DNA from: Mongoliitalea daihaiensis
Lineage (GTDB): Bacteria > Bacteroidota > Bacteroidia > Cytophagales > Cyclobacteriaceae
Direction of reading: 5' to 3'
NCBI RefSeq assembly: GCF_021596945.1
Contig: NZ_CP063779.1
Coordinates: 1,119,501 to 1,183,500 of the forward strand
DNA: 64,000 nt
Positions 27,166 to 34,970 of this stretch are shown one piece after another. A program made the position numbers and the translations under genes. A model generated the notes under the pieces. That model searched no databases. It saw nothing but the letters and a program-made list of their open reading frames with translations, and was not told where the DNA came from. Position 1 is the stretch's first letter, and every line of letters begins with the position of its first letter.

Positions 27166-27756
27166 ATGAAAAAAGCGCTTATTCCTATTGTAGTCATCGC
27201 CATTTTAGGATTATTTCTCTACACAAAAGCCGTAGGTGTATATAACATGTTTGTTCAAAACGAGGAAACTGTCAATGGTACTTGGGCAGAAGTGGAAACC
27301 CAATACCAACGAAGAGCCGATTTGATTCCAAATTTGGTCAATACGGTCAAAGGGTATGCTGACTTTGAACAGTCAACTTTGACTGGGGTGATCGAAGCAC
27401 GTTCCAAAGCTACCGGCATTACCCTTCAGGCAGATGACCTAAGCCCTGAGAAAATTGCTCAATTCCAACAAGCACAAGATCAATTGAGTGGGGCTCTAAG
27501 CAGATTATTAGTTGCTGTAGAACGCTATCCGGACCTAAAGGCCAACCAAAACTTCCTAGAATTACAGGCACAACTAGAAGGTACAGAAAATAGAATTGCT
27601 GTTGCCCGTAGAAACTTTAACCAAAATGTACAGTCTTACAATTCTAATCTGAGAACATTTCCCAACAATGTCTTTGCTGGTTGGTATGGCTTTGAGCGTA
27701 AAGGATATTTTGAAGCATCAGAAGGTGCAGAAAATGCACCTACAGTACAGTTTTAA
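27166..27756 (+). CDS. lemA: LemA family protein
   Basis: 196 residues. An N-terminal membrane helix (A-L-I-P-I-V-V-I-A-I-L-G-L-F-L-Y) is followed by the helical LemA domain with its signature Y-Q-R-R-A-D-L-I-P-N-L-V-N-T-V-K-G-Y and L-E-G-T-E-N-R-I-A-V-A-R. LemA is an inner-membrane protein with a long helical bundle outside; its function is poorly known. Two TPM-domain genes follow at 9 and 8 bases, the usual LemA-TPM arrangement, so this is an operon. Confidence 0.95.
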   Translation: MKKALIPIVVIAILGLFLYTKAVGVYNMFVQNEETVNGTWAEVETQYQRRADLIPNLVNTVKGYADFEQSTLTGVIEARSKATGITLQADDLSPEKIAQFQQAQDQLSGALSRLLVAVERYPDLKANQNFLELQAQLEGTENRIAVARRNFNQNVQSYNSNLRTFPNNVFAGWYGFERKGYFEASEGAENAPTVQF

Positions 27757-27765
27757 ATAAAAATC

Positions 27766-28200
27766 ATGCCCAAGAGTTTATTTTCAGAAGAGGACAGAGG
27801 TTTAATTGTTAATAGCATACAAGCCGCTGAGCTAGTAACATCAGGAGAAATTCAGGTACATATTGAAAATCATTGTGCCGATGATGTGATGGACCGTGCA
27901 GCTGAAGTATTTGAGCTGTTAAAAATGCATCAAACCAGGCAGCGAAATGCTGTCCTTTTCTATTTGGCTGTTGAAGACCATAAATTTGCCGTTCTTGGAG
28001 ACTGTGGTATCAATGCAGTGGTACCTCCTGACTTTTGGGAAAATATCAAAGAACTGATGATTACGGAATTCAAAGAAGGTAATTTCACCCAAGGATTAAT
28101 AGCAGGAATTGACCAATGCGGATTACAGCTCAAAGCACACTTTCCTTTTGACAAAGAAAACGACACCAATGAATTGTCAGACGACATATCCTTTGGCTAA
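27766..28200 (+). CDS. TPM domain protein (small form)
   Basis: 144 residues, a TPM (TLP18.3/Psb32/MOLO-1) domain without signal peptide or membrane helix: T-S-G-E-I-Q-V-H-I-E near the start, then R-Q-R-N-A-V-L-F-Y-L-A-V and F-A-V-L-G-D-C-G-I-N. The domain is a Rossmann-like fold linked to membrane-protein turnover or phosphatase activity in other organisms. It is the middle gene of the lemA operon. Being cytosolic, it is distinct from the exported TPM protein that follows. Confidence 0.85.
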   Translation: MPKSLFSEEDRGLIVNSIQAAELVTSGEIQVHIENHCADDVMDRAAEVFELLKMHQTRQRNAVLFYLAVEDHKFAVLGDCGINAVVPPDFWENIKELMITEFKEGNFTQGLIAGIDQCGLQLKAHFPFDKENDTNELSDDISFG

Positions 28201-28208
28201 ATCTACCC

Positions 28209-29000
28209 ATGTATAAATCCATTTTAACCCTTTTCCTTGCAACACTCTTAAGCCTTGACATGTGGGCTCAAGGAGATTTTCCAGCGCCACCCAATCCACC
28301 AAAATTGGTTAATGATTTTTCCGAGTCTTTGAATGCAAACGAGGTACATGCATTGGAGCAGAAGCTCCGCGCCTACAACGATAGCACTTCTTCCCAGGTT
28401 AGTATCGTCTTGATACAATCAGTAGGTCCTTACGACATAAGTGACTACGCCTTTCAATTAGGAGATCAGTGGGGTATTGGACGAAAAGATAAGGACAATG
28501 GAATTTTGATCTTAGCTGCTATGCAGGACCGAAAGGTATTTATTGCTACTGGTTATGGCATGGAAGGAGTTGTCCCTGATATTTTAGCCAAAAGGATTGT
28601 AGAACAGCTGATTGTACCAAATTTTCGTATGGAACAATACTATGTTGGGCTAGACAAAGCTACCGATATGATTTTCAAATTGGCTAGTGGAGAGTATCAA
28701 GCTGATAAGGTAGCTTCCGGTGCAAATGATGGAGGTGCTATTCTCTTCTTCTTATTTTTCTTTTTACTGATTTTCATCATCGCTTCCAAAAATAAAAAGG
28801 ATAATAACAACCACATGGGAGGCAGAGGAGGAAATGTAGACTTATTCACTACGATCATGCTTGCAAATATGCTCAAAGGAGGGAATAGAGGAAAGTTTGG
28901 AGATTTCTCATCCGGACGAGGTGGATTTGGAGGAGGTTCTTCATTTGGGGGATTCGGAGGAGGTTCTTTTGGGGGAGGAGGAGCCGGAGGCAGCTGGTAA
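28209..29000 (+). CDS. Exported TPM domain protein with Gly-rich tail (YgcG-like)
   Basis: 263 residues: a signal peptide (S-I-L-T-L-F-L-A-T-L-L-S-L-D-M-W-A-Q-G), a TPM domain (about 30-160; S-S-Q-V-S-I-V-L-I-Q, D-N-G-I-L-I-L, A-T-G-Y-G-M-E-G-V-V-P-D), a membrane helix (I-L-F-F-L-F-F-F-L-L-I-F-I-I) and a Gly/Ser/Phe-rich tail ending G-G-A-G-G-S-W. This is the YgcG-type architecture. Last gene of the lemA operon. Its stop abuts the stop of the convergent comF-type gene with no bases between, and no terminator is seen there. Confidence 0.9.
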   Translation: MYKSILTLFLATLLSLDMWAQGDFPAPPNPPKLVNDFSESLNANEVHALEQKLRAYNDSTSSQVSIVLIQSVGPYDISDYAFQLGDQWGIGRKDKDNGILILAAMQDRKVFIATGYGMEGVVPDILAKRIVEQLIVPNFRMEQYYVGLDKATDMIFKLASGEYQADKVASGANDGGAILFFLFFFLLIFIIASKNKKDNNNHMGGRGGNVDLFTTIMLANMLKGGNRGKFGDFSSGRGGFGGGSSFGGFGGGSFGGGGAGGSW

Positions 29001-29699
29001 TCACCCCATTTTTCCAGCAGCAATCACGGCCAAATCCACCATGGAAGCCTTTGCTTCTAGAAGACTGTTAGCACAAGCAACCAACGTAGCTCCTGTAGTC
29101 ATCACATCATCCACCAATAAAACCCGCTTGTTTTCAACCGAATTGACGACCTGAAATACATTTTCAACATTATCTAATCGCTGCGAGCGGGACTTTCTCG
29201 TCTGAGTTTCAGTATTTACAGATCGAATAAGAGAATTTACCAAAGGAATTTGAAGGCTATCAGCAAGGCCTTTTCCAAATTGCTCGCTTTGGTTGTAACC
29301 CCTCCTTTTTTGCTTGGAAGGGTGTAAAGGTACGGGAGTAATTTGATCCCAAGCATCTGCAAACGAATGTTGTATTAATAACTGACCATAGAGCTTACCC
29401 AAGGTTACTCCGATATCCGGTTTATTTTTATACTTGAGTTGATGCAATAGCCGCTGACTCATTCCCTTTTTCGTAAATCTCAAAAAAGACATGACACGGT
29501 AAACGGGCATTAGGCCAGTAACTTTGATAACTAAGTCATTGTTCTGCGGACGGAGGTGATAATCAGTGATCGGAAGGGCTCCTTCGCATACTTTACATAG
29601 TACATGCTCAAAATCAAATAAACTCCTGCTACAACCTGCACAGGTTCTAGGAAAGACCAAAGACAAAAAATCTTCTACAATGTTGAAACGCATTCGCAA
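29001..29699 (-). CDS. ComF family phosphoribosyltransferase-like protein
   Basis: 232 residues. An N-terminal zinc-type motif pair (C-A-G-C and C-K-V-C) is followed by a PRTase domain with the PRPP-binding loop V-L-L-V-D-D-V-M-T-T-G-A-T-L and the R-R-G-Y-N-Q-S segment typical of ComF. ComF proteins are needed for natural transformation, at the cytoplasmic face of DNA uptake; the catalytic role, if any, is not established. The gene stands alone, convergent with the TPM gene with zero spacing. Confidence 0.92.
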   Translation of the reverse strand: MRMRFNIVEDFLSLVFPRTCAGCSRSLFDFEHVLCKVCEGALPITDYHLRPQNNDLVIKVTGLMPVYRVMSFLRFTKKGMSQRLLHQLKYKNKPDIGVTLGKLYGQLLIQHSFADAWDQITPVPLHPSKQKRRGYNQSEQFGKGLADSLQIPLVNSLIRSVNTETQTRKSRSQRLDNVENVFQVVNSVENKRVLLVDDVMTTGATLVACANSLLEAKASMVDLAVIAAGKMG

Positions 29700-29737
29700 A
29701 AAGGCTTGTTAGGACTGATTGACAGGAAAATACCTGC

Positions 29738-29745
29738 TATATTTG
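29738..29745 (+). promoter_or_regulatory. Promoter -7 box (TATATTTG) of the AhpD-like operon
   Basis: An exact TAnnTTTG match 27 bases before the start codon, with a TTG about 17 bases upstream in the -33 region. It reads toward the plus-strand operon beginning at 29773. Confidence 0.5.
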
Positions 29746-29772
29746 TCACTTGTAATTGATACCTAAAATTTA

Positions 29773-30123
29773 ATGAATTTAATAGAAGAATTCAATAGCT
29801 ATAGAGCCCAGATGAATGAGAAAATCATGGACTCTGACAATAAAGTAATCAAACGTTTCTTCAACTTGGATACGAACACGTATGCTGATGGAGCTGTGGA
29901 TGTAAAAACCAAAGAAATGATCGGTTTGGCCTGTTCTATGGTCTTAAGATGTGATGATTGCATCAAGTATCATTTGGGCAAGTGCTATGAAGTAGGGTTG
30001 ACAAAAACGGAGATCTTCGAGGTGTTCTCCATTGCCACTGTGATTGGAGGGTCTATCGTCATTCCACACTTAAGAAGAGCCGTGGAATATTGGGAATTAT
30101 TGGAACAGGAGGCAAGTAAATAA
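29773..30123 (+). CDS. Carboxymuconolactone decarboxylase (AhpD-like) family protein
   Basis: 116 residues, a single CMD/AhpD domain with the redox Cys pair C-D-D-C followed by I-K-Y-H (C-x-x-C-x-x-x-H). Proteins of this type act as peroxidase partners or in gamma-carboxymuconolactone decarboxylation; with the C-x-x-C-x-x-x-H motif a disulfide reductase/peroxidase role is likelier. It lies 2 bases before the next gene and shares a promoter with it. Confidence 0.9.
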   Translation: MNLIEEFNSYRAQMNEKIMDSDNKVIKRFFNLDTNTYADGAVDVKTKEMIGLACSMVLRCDDCIKYHLGKCYEVGLTKTEIFEVFSIATVIGGSIVIPHLRRAVEYWELLEQEASK

Positions 30124-30125
30124 CC

Positions 30126-30488
30126 ATGTTGAAACGAGACCTAGAGCTGGAGAGAAAGTGGAGTAAACTCTTGGGAGGACTGGAGGAGTTGATCGGAAAA
30201 AAACCAAAAGACCTCAATGGTGTTTTATTTTTGATTGGTGTACAGGAGCTGGGACAAGGCAATAAAAACTTTTCTAAGGAAGAAAAACAAGACTTGATGC
30301 ACATCGCGATCTGTAAAGTCTTGAGTTTAGCTGGTTTTTATGAGTTGGATTATATCGATCAAGAAGGTTGGCCTCATTGGAAATTAATCAAGAAACTACC
30401 ACACTTTGATATTTTAGAACAGGAAAAGCTCTTGAAAATACAGGTGATGGAATACTTTGAACAAGAATTTCAGATTGAAATCAAATAA
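30126..30488 (+). CDS. Conserved hypothetical protein
   Basis: 120 residues, Lys/Glu-rich, no Cys other than one near the middle (H-I-A-I-C-K-V-L), predicted mainly helical and cytoplasmic. No family name can be given, though the pattern (N-G-V-L-F-L-I-G-V-Q-E-L-G, then G-W-P-H-W) looks like a protein conserved in Bacteroidota. It starts 2 bases after the AhpD-like gene and ends 27 bases before xth, so it is part of a housekeeping operon. Confidence 0.6.
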   Translation: MLKRDLELERKWSKLLGGLEELIGKKPKDLNGVLFLIGVQELGQGNKNFSKEEKQDLMHIAICKVLSLAGFYELDYIDQEGWPHWKLIKKLPHFDILEQEKLLKIQVMEYFEQEFQIEIK

Positions 30489-30515
30489 ATTTAGTCAATC
30501 ATAGCACTTTCAGCA

Positions 30516-31277
30516 ATGAAAATCGTATCCTACAATGTGAATGGTATTCGTGCAGCCCTCAACAAAGGTTTTGCAGACTGGTTACAGGCTGTAAATGCCG
30601 ATGTAATTGGCCTACAGGAAATCAAAGCAGAAATCCATCAATTTGACCGCCGAATATTTGAAGACATGGGTTATGAACTCATTTGGTACCCAGCAGTCAA
30701 AAAAGGATATTCGGGTGTAGCCATTTTGACAAAGCTAAAACCACTAAATATTGTCTATGGAATGGATATGAGTGTTTACGATGATGAAGGAAGAATGGTA
30801 CGAGCGGATTTCGAAGATTTCTCTTTTATATCGGCTTATTTCCCATCCGGCACCACAGGAGACGTCCGACAAGACTTTAAATACAAGTTTTTAGACGACA
30901 TCTACGGGTATTCGCAGGATTTAAAGAAAAATATTCCTAATTTGATCATTAGTGGGGATTATAACATTTGTCATAAGGCAATTGATATCCATAATCCAAT
31001 TTCTAACAAAAATTCATCTGGTTTTCTTCCAGAAGAACGTGCTTGGATGGATAAGTTTACTGAAAGTGGTTTTATTGATAGTTTCAGAGCATTCAATTCC
31101 GAAGCGCATCAATATACTTGGTGGAGTTACCGTGCCAATTCAAGAGCTAAAAATCTTGGATGGAGAATTGACTATCATATGGCCACAGCGGGAGCAATGC
31201 AAAAAATTAAAGGAGCAAGCATCTTAGCAGATGCACAGCATTCGGATCATTGTCCCATCATGATAGAATTAGAATAG
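30516..31277 (+). CDS. xth: Exodeoxyribonuclease III
   Basis: 253 residues, an EEP-fold AP endonuclease/3'-5' exonuclease. Motifs: S-Y-N-V-N-G-I-R, L-Q-E-I-K-A (metal-binding Glu), G-D-Y-N-I-C-H (Asp/Asn), Y-T-W-W-S-Y-R, W-R-I-D-Y-H and the C-terminal S-D-H-C-P-I catalytic His. It repairs abasic sites in DNA. It is in a plus-strand run of small housekeeping genes. Confidence 0.95.
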   Translation: MKIVSYNVNGIRAALNKGFADWLQAVNADVIGLQEIKAEIHQFDRRIFEDMGYELIWYPAVKKGYSGVAILTKLKPLNIVYGMDMSVYDDEGRMVRADFEDFSFISAYFPSGTTGDVRQDFKYKFLDDIYGYSQDLKKNIPNLIISGDYNICHKAIDIHNPISNKNSSGFLPEERAWMDKFTESGFIDSFRAFNSEAHQYTWWSYRANSRAKNLGWRIDYHMATAGAMQKIKGASILADAQHSDHCPIMIELE

Positions 31278-31312
31278 GAAAAAATTATCTAAGTAAAATT
31301 AATTAAAGCTTG

Positions 31313-31711
31313 ATGAAATCTATTAAAATTTCAATCCCTTCTCTGATCGACAACATTAAAGTCGTAGAAAGTTTTATTGATAACGCACGGGAACAATTTC
31401 CAATAGACGAAGATATCTATGGAAATATCATGATTTCAGTAACTGAATGCGTTACCAATGCTATTCTACACGGAAACAAAAAAGATAAAGAGAAGACAGT
31501 CGACTTGGAACTTCAATTTGATGAAGAGCAAGTAACTTTCATCATCAAGGACCAAGGACCAGGCTTTGATTACGAACATTTAGAGGATCCTACGTCACCT
31601 GAAAATTTAGAAAAATCAGGTGGGAGAGGAATATACATCATCAAACATTTATGCGATGAAGTAAAGTTTGAAGATAAAGGAAGTAGAACGCTTTTAACAT
31701 TCTACATGTAA
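31313..31711 (+). CDS. RsbW-like serine/threonine kinase (GHKL ATP-binding protein)
   Basis: About 132 residues from the ATG at 31313; a TTG one codon earlier is unlikely. It is a stand-alone GHKL ATPase domain: N box E-C-V-T-N-A-I-L-H-G-N-K, G1 box K-D-Q-G-P-G-F-D-Y, and G2 box S-G-G-R-G-I-Y-I-I. This is the RsbW/SpoIIAB anti-sigma kinase type. No anti-anti-sigma (STAS) or phosphatase gene is adjacent. It is followed 4 bases later by ybeY, an arrangement I associate with Bacteroidota. Confidence 0.88.
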   Translation: MKSIKISIPSLIDNIKVVESFIDNAREQFPIDEDIYGNIMISVTECVTNAILHGNKKDKEKTVDLELQFDEEQVTFIIKDQGPGFDYEHLEDPTSPENLEKSGGRGIYIIKHLCDEVKFEDKGSRTLLTFYM

Positions 31712-31715
31712 GTCT

Positions 31716-32147
31716 ATGGCTATTCACTTTTTTGAAGAAGATATACAATTCAATTTAAAACCTAAGGCCACGTACAAAAAGTGGTTAAAAGAACTTGCAC
31801 AAACTCACCAAAAGAAGATTGGTGAATTAAATTACATCTTCTGTTCAGACGAGTACCTCTACTCCATAAATGTTGAATACTTAAATCATCACACGTACAC
31901 TGACATCATCACATTTGATAATTCAGAGTTGGATACTACAATAGAGGGAGATATTTTTATCAGCATTGATCGAATTAAGGATAATGCAAATAAGTTAAAT
32001 ATTCCATTTGAGACAGAATTACAACGCGTACTAAGTCATGGAATTTTACATTTACTCGGATACAAAGACAAAAAAGAAGAGGATCAAAAAATCATGAGAG
32101 CCATGGAAGAACAATCCATCGCTCTATTTCCAATATGTTCCACGTGA
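31716..32147 (+). CDS. ybeY: Endoribonuclease YbeY (rRNA maturation)
   Basis: 143 residues, UPF0054 family. The metal site is L-S-H-G-I-L-H-L-L-G-Y-K-D: the first two His are present, while the position of the usual third His carries Asp (H-x3-H-x5-D), a substitution I associate with Bacteroidota YbeY. It matures 16S rRNA ends and takes part in ribosome quality control. The last codons (Cys-Ser-Thr-stop) are written inside a parS site (32136-32151), so the 3' end of the gene doubles as a centromere element. Confidence 0.93.
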   Translation: MAIHFFEEDIQFNLKPKATYKKWLKELAQTHQKKIGELNYIFCSDEYLYSINVEYLNHHTYTDIITFDNSELDTTIEGDIFISIDRIKDNANKLNIPFETELQRVLSHGILHLLGYKDKKEEDQKIMRAMEEQSIALFPICST

Positions 32148-32151
32148 AACA
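32136..32151. other. parS site 1 (ParB binding)
   Basis: TGTTCCACGTGAAACA is identical to the well-known Bacillus parS consensus. It overlaps the stop codon of ybeY (TGA at 32145-32147). ParB loads on parS to organise the origin region for segregation. Confidence 0.9.
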
Positions 32152-32181
32152 CTGGAATAAAAACAAAGAGAAAACAAGAAC

Positions 32182-32197
32182 TGTTCCACGTGGAACA
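32182..32197. other. parS site 2 (ParB binding)
   Basis: TGTTCCACGTGGAACA is a perfect 16-bp palindrome of the parS consensus, 46 bases after site 1 and 18 bases before the mnmG start codon. Confidence 0.9.
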
Positions 32198-32214
32198 CCA
32201 AACAAAAAAAAGAT

Positions 32215-34080
32215 ATGTTTCCACAATATGATGTGATTGTAGTAGGAGCAGGGCATGCAGGTTGTGAAGCCGCACATGCTGCTGCAAAGATGGGAGCAAA
32301 GGTACTCTTATGTACCATGAATATGAATACCATCGCACAAATGTCTTGCAACCCTGCAATGGGTGGAGTTGCCAAGGGTCAAATCGTGCGAGAAATTGAT
32401 GCACTTGGAGGGCTATCGGGAATCATCTCAGATAAATCCATGATCCAATTTCGCATGCTCAATCGTTCCAAAGGTCCCGCCATGTGGTCTCCTAGAACTC
32501 AAAATGATCGCATGCGTTTTGCAGAAGAATGGAGATTAGCATTGGAGCAAACACCCAATGTGGACTTTTGGCAAGAAATGATTGCTGGATTAGTGGTGAA
32601 AGAGGGAAGGGTTACAGGTGTACGAACAGGAATAGGTATAGAAATAGAAGGTAAATCCGTTGTTTTAACCAATGGGACATTCCTTAATGGAATTATACAT
32701 ATTGGTGAAAAACAATTTGGCGGTGGACGAACAGGAGAATCCGCAGCTAAAGGAATCACCGAACAACTGGTACAACTAGGCTTCGAAGCTGGAAGAATGA
32801 AGACAGGAACACCACCACGTGTAGATGGAAGAAGCTTGGATTATAGCAAAATGGAAATTCAATATGGTGATGAAAATCCTGAAAAATTTTCCTATTCCGA
32901 CGAAACAAGCCCACTCAAGGAACAACACAACTGTTGGATAACATATACCAATAAATCAGTACATGAAACTTTAGAAACAGGATTTGATCGATCGCCTATG
33001 TTTAATGGGAGGATCCAAGGCCTGGGTCCACGATACTGTCCCTCCATAGAAGATAAAATCAATCGGTTTGCAGAACGAGAACGGCATCAAATATTTGTAG
33101 AACCAGAGGGATGGAATACCGTAGAAATTTATGTCAATGGATTCTCTACATCCTTACCAGAAGATGTACAGTATAAAGCGATGAGATTAATTCCCGGATT
33201 CGAACATGCAAAAATGTTCAGGCCAGGATATGCGATCGAATATGATTTCTTCCCACCCACACAACTCAAACTAACACTCGAGACCCACTTGATCGAAAAC
33301 CTTTTCTTCGCGGGTCAGATCAATGGTACCACAGGATACGAAGAAGCAGCATCCCAAGGGTTGATGGCAGGAATAAATGCCGCTTTAAAGGTTAAGGAAC
33401 AAGATCCATTCATTCTCAAAAGATCCGATGCATATATCGGGGTATTAATTGACGATTTGATCAATAAGGGTACAGAAGAACCTTATCGAATGTTTACATC
33501 CAGAGCAGAATTTAGACTCTTACTGAGACAGGACAATGCAGATTTAAGATTAACAGAACAAGGATATAAAATCGGTTTAGCAGATGAGGTACGCTACCAA
33601 AAGATGCTTCACAAAAAATCAGAAACAGCTAAACTTATCAATGATCTTCGACAAAAAAGAGTAGCTCCAGAAGAGGTTAACACGGGTCTTGAATTTATTG
33701 GATCTGCCACCATAAAGGAAAAAGTTACTGTTGAAAAACTCTTAAAGCGTCCACAAATAGGAATGGAAGAACTGAAAAGCTTACATACCGACATAGCAGA
33801 GTACTTAAAGAAATATGCGAAAGATGTTCTTGAACAGGCAGAAGTACAAATCAAGTACGATAGCTATATTGATAAAGAACAGCAAATGGTAGAAAAATTA
33901 ACCAATATGGAAAATTTCAGAATACCATTGCAATTTGACTATATGAAGATTCCCGCATTATCTGCAGAAGGGAAACAAAAGCTTCATAAAATCAAACCCG
34001 AAACCCTAGGCCAAGCATCCAGAATTTCAGGTGTATCTCCAGCAGATCTTTCCATTTTGACCGTTTACTTGGGTAGATAA
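32215..34080 (+). CDS. mnmG: tRNA uridine-5-carboxymethylaminomethyl synthase MnmG (GidA)
   Basis: 621 residues, full length. The FAD-binding motif V-V-G-A-G-H-A-G-C-E-A-A is at the N-terminus, with the GidA signatures G-P-R-Y-C-P-S-I-E-D-K and Q-I-N-G-T-T-G-Y-E-E-A-A and a C-terminal helical MnmE-binding domain (Y-D-S-Y-I-D-K-E). With MnmE it modifies wobble U34 in several tRNAs. Its place next to parS sites and about 2.6 kb before the DnaA-box region fits the frequent origin-proximal location of gidA. Its stop overlaps the start of the next gene. Confidence 0.98.
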   Translation: MFPQYDVIVVGAGHAGCEAAHAAAKMGAKVLLCTMNMNTIAQMSCNPAMGGVAKGQIVREIDALGGLSGIISDKSMIQFRMLNRSKGPAMWSPRTQNDRMRFAEEWRLALEQTPNVDFWQEMIAGLVVKEGRVTGVRTGIGIEIEGKSVVLTNGTFLNGIIHIGEKQFGGGRTGESAAKGITEQLVQLGFEAGRMKTGTPPRVDGRSLDYSKMEIQYGDENPEKFSYSDETSPLKEQHNCWITYTNKSVHETLETGFDRSPMFNGRIQGLGPRYCPSIEDKINRFAERERHQIFVEPEGWNTVEIYVNGFSTSLPEDVQYKAMRLIPGFEHAKMFRPGYAIEYDFFPPTQLKLTLETHLIENLFFAGQINGTTGYEEAASQGLMAGINAALKVKEQDPFILKRSDAYIGVLIDDLINKGTEEPYRMFTSRAEFRLLLRQDNADLRLTEQGYKIGLADEVRYQKMLHKKSETAKLINDLRQKRVAPEEVNTGLEFIGSATIKEKVTVEKLLKRPQIGMEELKSLHTDIAEYLKKYAKDVLEQAEVQIKYDSYIDKEQQMVEKLTNMENFRIPLQFDYMKIPALSAEGKQKLHKIKPETLGQASRISGVSPADLSILTVYLGR

Positions 34081-34970
34081 TGAGTTTAGAACGATTAAAT
34101 AAATGCCCACTTTGTAAAAGTGGGCTTTTTCTTAATCACAGAGAGATCAAAGATCATAGCGTCAGCAAAGAATCTTTCATCTTGTGTGAATGTGCATCCT
34201 GTAACTTGGTATTTACAAATCCCCGTCCAAATCAAGAATCTATTCACACATATTACCAATCCGATGCATACATTTCACATCAGGATAAAATAACAAGTAT
34301 CACGGATATCCTATACAAACTAGTACGAAAATATACACTACGAACAAAAATAAATTTACTCAACTCATTAAAACCCTCACAAGGATCACTTTTAGATATT
34401 GGCTGTGGGACTGGTTATTTATTAGAAGCAGCAAATAAAAAAGGATGGATTTGTGAAGGAATAGAACCTGGAAAGGATGCTAGGAAATTAGCAAAAAAGA
34501 AAGGCTTACGAGTAAATAAAAGTTTAGACGATTTAAAGGAAAAACAATTCGATTGCATAAGTCTCTTTCATGTACTAGAACACATACATCTACTTAGAAA
34601 AGATACCAAAAAAATACTTAGGCTTTTAAAAGAAACTGGATATTTAATCATCGCAGTTCCAAACAGAAATTCACTGGATGCAAACAAATATCAAGCTAAT
34701 TGGGCTGCCTGGGATGTACCAAGACATCTCTATCACTTCGATCAACGCAGTTTCCAGAAATTCACAGAAGAGTTTGGACTAGAGATAATTGACCAAAAAC
34801 CTATGATTTTTGATAGCTACTATGTTTCTATGCTATCTGAAAAGATTGTAGGATCCTCACCAACAAAAACACTTTGGAAAGGCTTAGTCAATGGGTATAC
34901 TTCTAATAAATGGGCAGCCAATAATCAAGGAGATTATTCAAGTATTTTATTCATTTTAAAGAAAAAATGA
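34080..34970 (+). CDS. Class I SAM-dependent methyltransferase with N-terminal zinc ribbon
   Basis: 296 residues. The N-terminus has two Cys pairs (C-P-L-C and C-A-S-C) spaced like a zinc ribbon. The methyltransferase core follows, with motif I L-L-D-I-G-C-G-T-G-Y-L and later V-L-E-H-I (post-motif acidic residue region) and V-P-R-H-L-Y-H-F, typical of the Methyltransf_23 group. The substrate is unknown. Its ATG overlaps the mnmG stop (taATGa-type), and the next gene overlaps its stop by 4 bases, so mnmG, this gene and the lipoprotein are translationally coupled. Confidence 0.88.
   Translation: MSLERLNKCPLCKSGLFLNHREIKDHSVSKESFILCECASCNLVFTNPRPNQESIHTYYQSDAYISHQDKITSITDILYKLVRKYTLRTKINLLNSLKPSQGSLLDIGCGTGYLLEAANKKGWICEGIEPGKDARKLAKKKGLRVNKSLDDLKEKQFDCISLFHVLEHIHLLRKDTKKILRLLKETGYLIIAVPNRNSLDANKYQANWAAWDVPRHLYHFDQRSFQKFTEEFGLEIIDQKPMIFDSYYVSMLSEKIVGSSPTKTLWKGLVNGYTSNKWAANNQGDYSSILFILKKK

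Noticed and set aside
28697..29023. Pro-rich open frame on the minus strand at the end of the TPM gene
   Set aside because: It is the antisense translation of the Gly-rich tail (GGA/GGT codons read as Pro codons).
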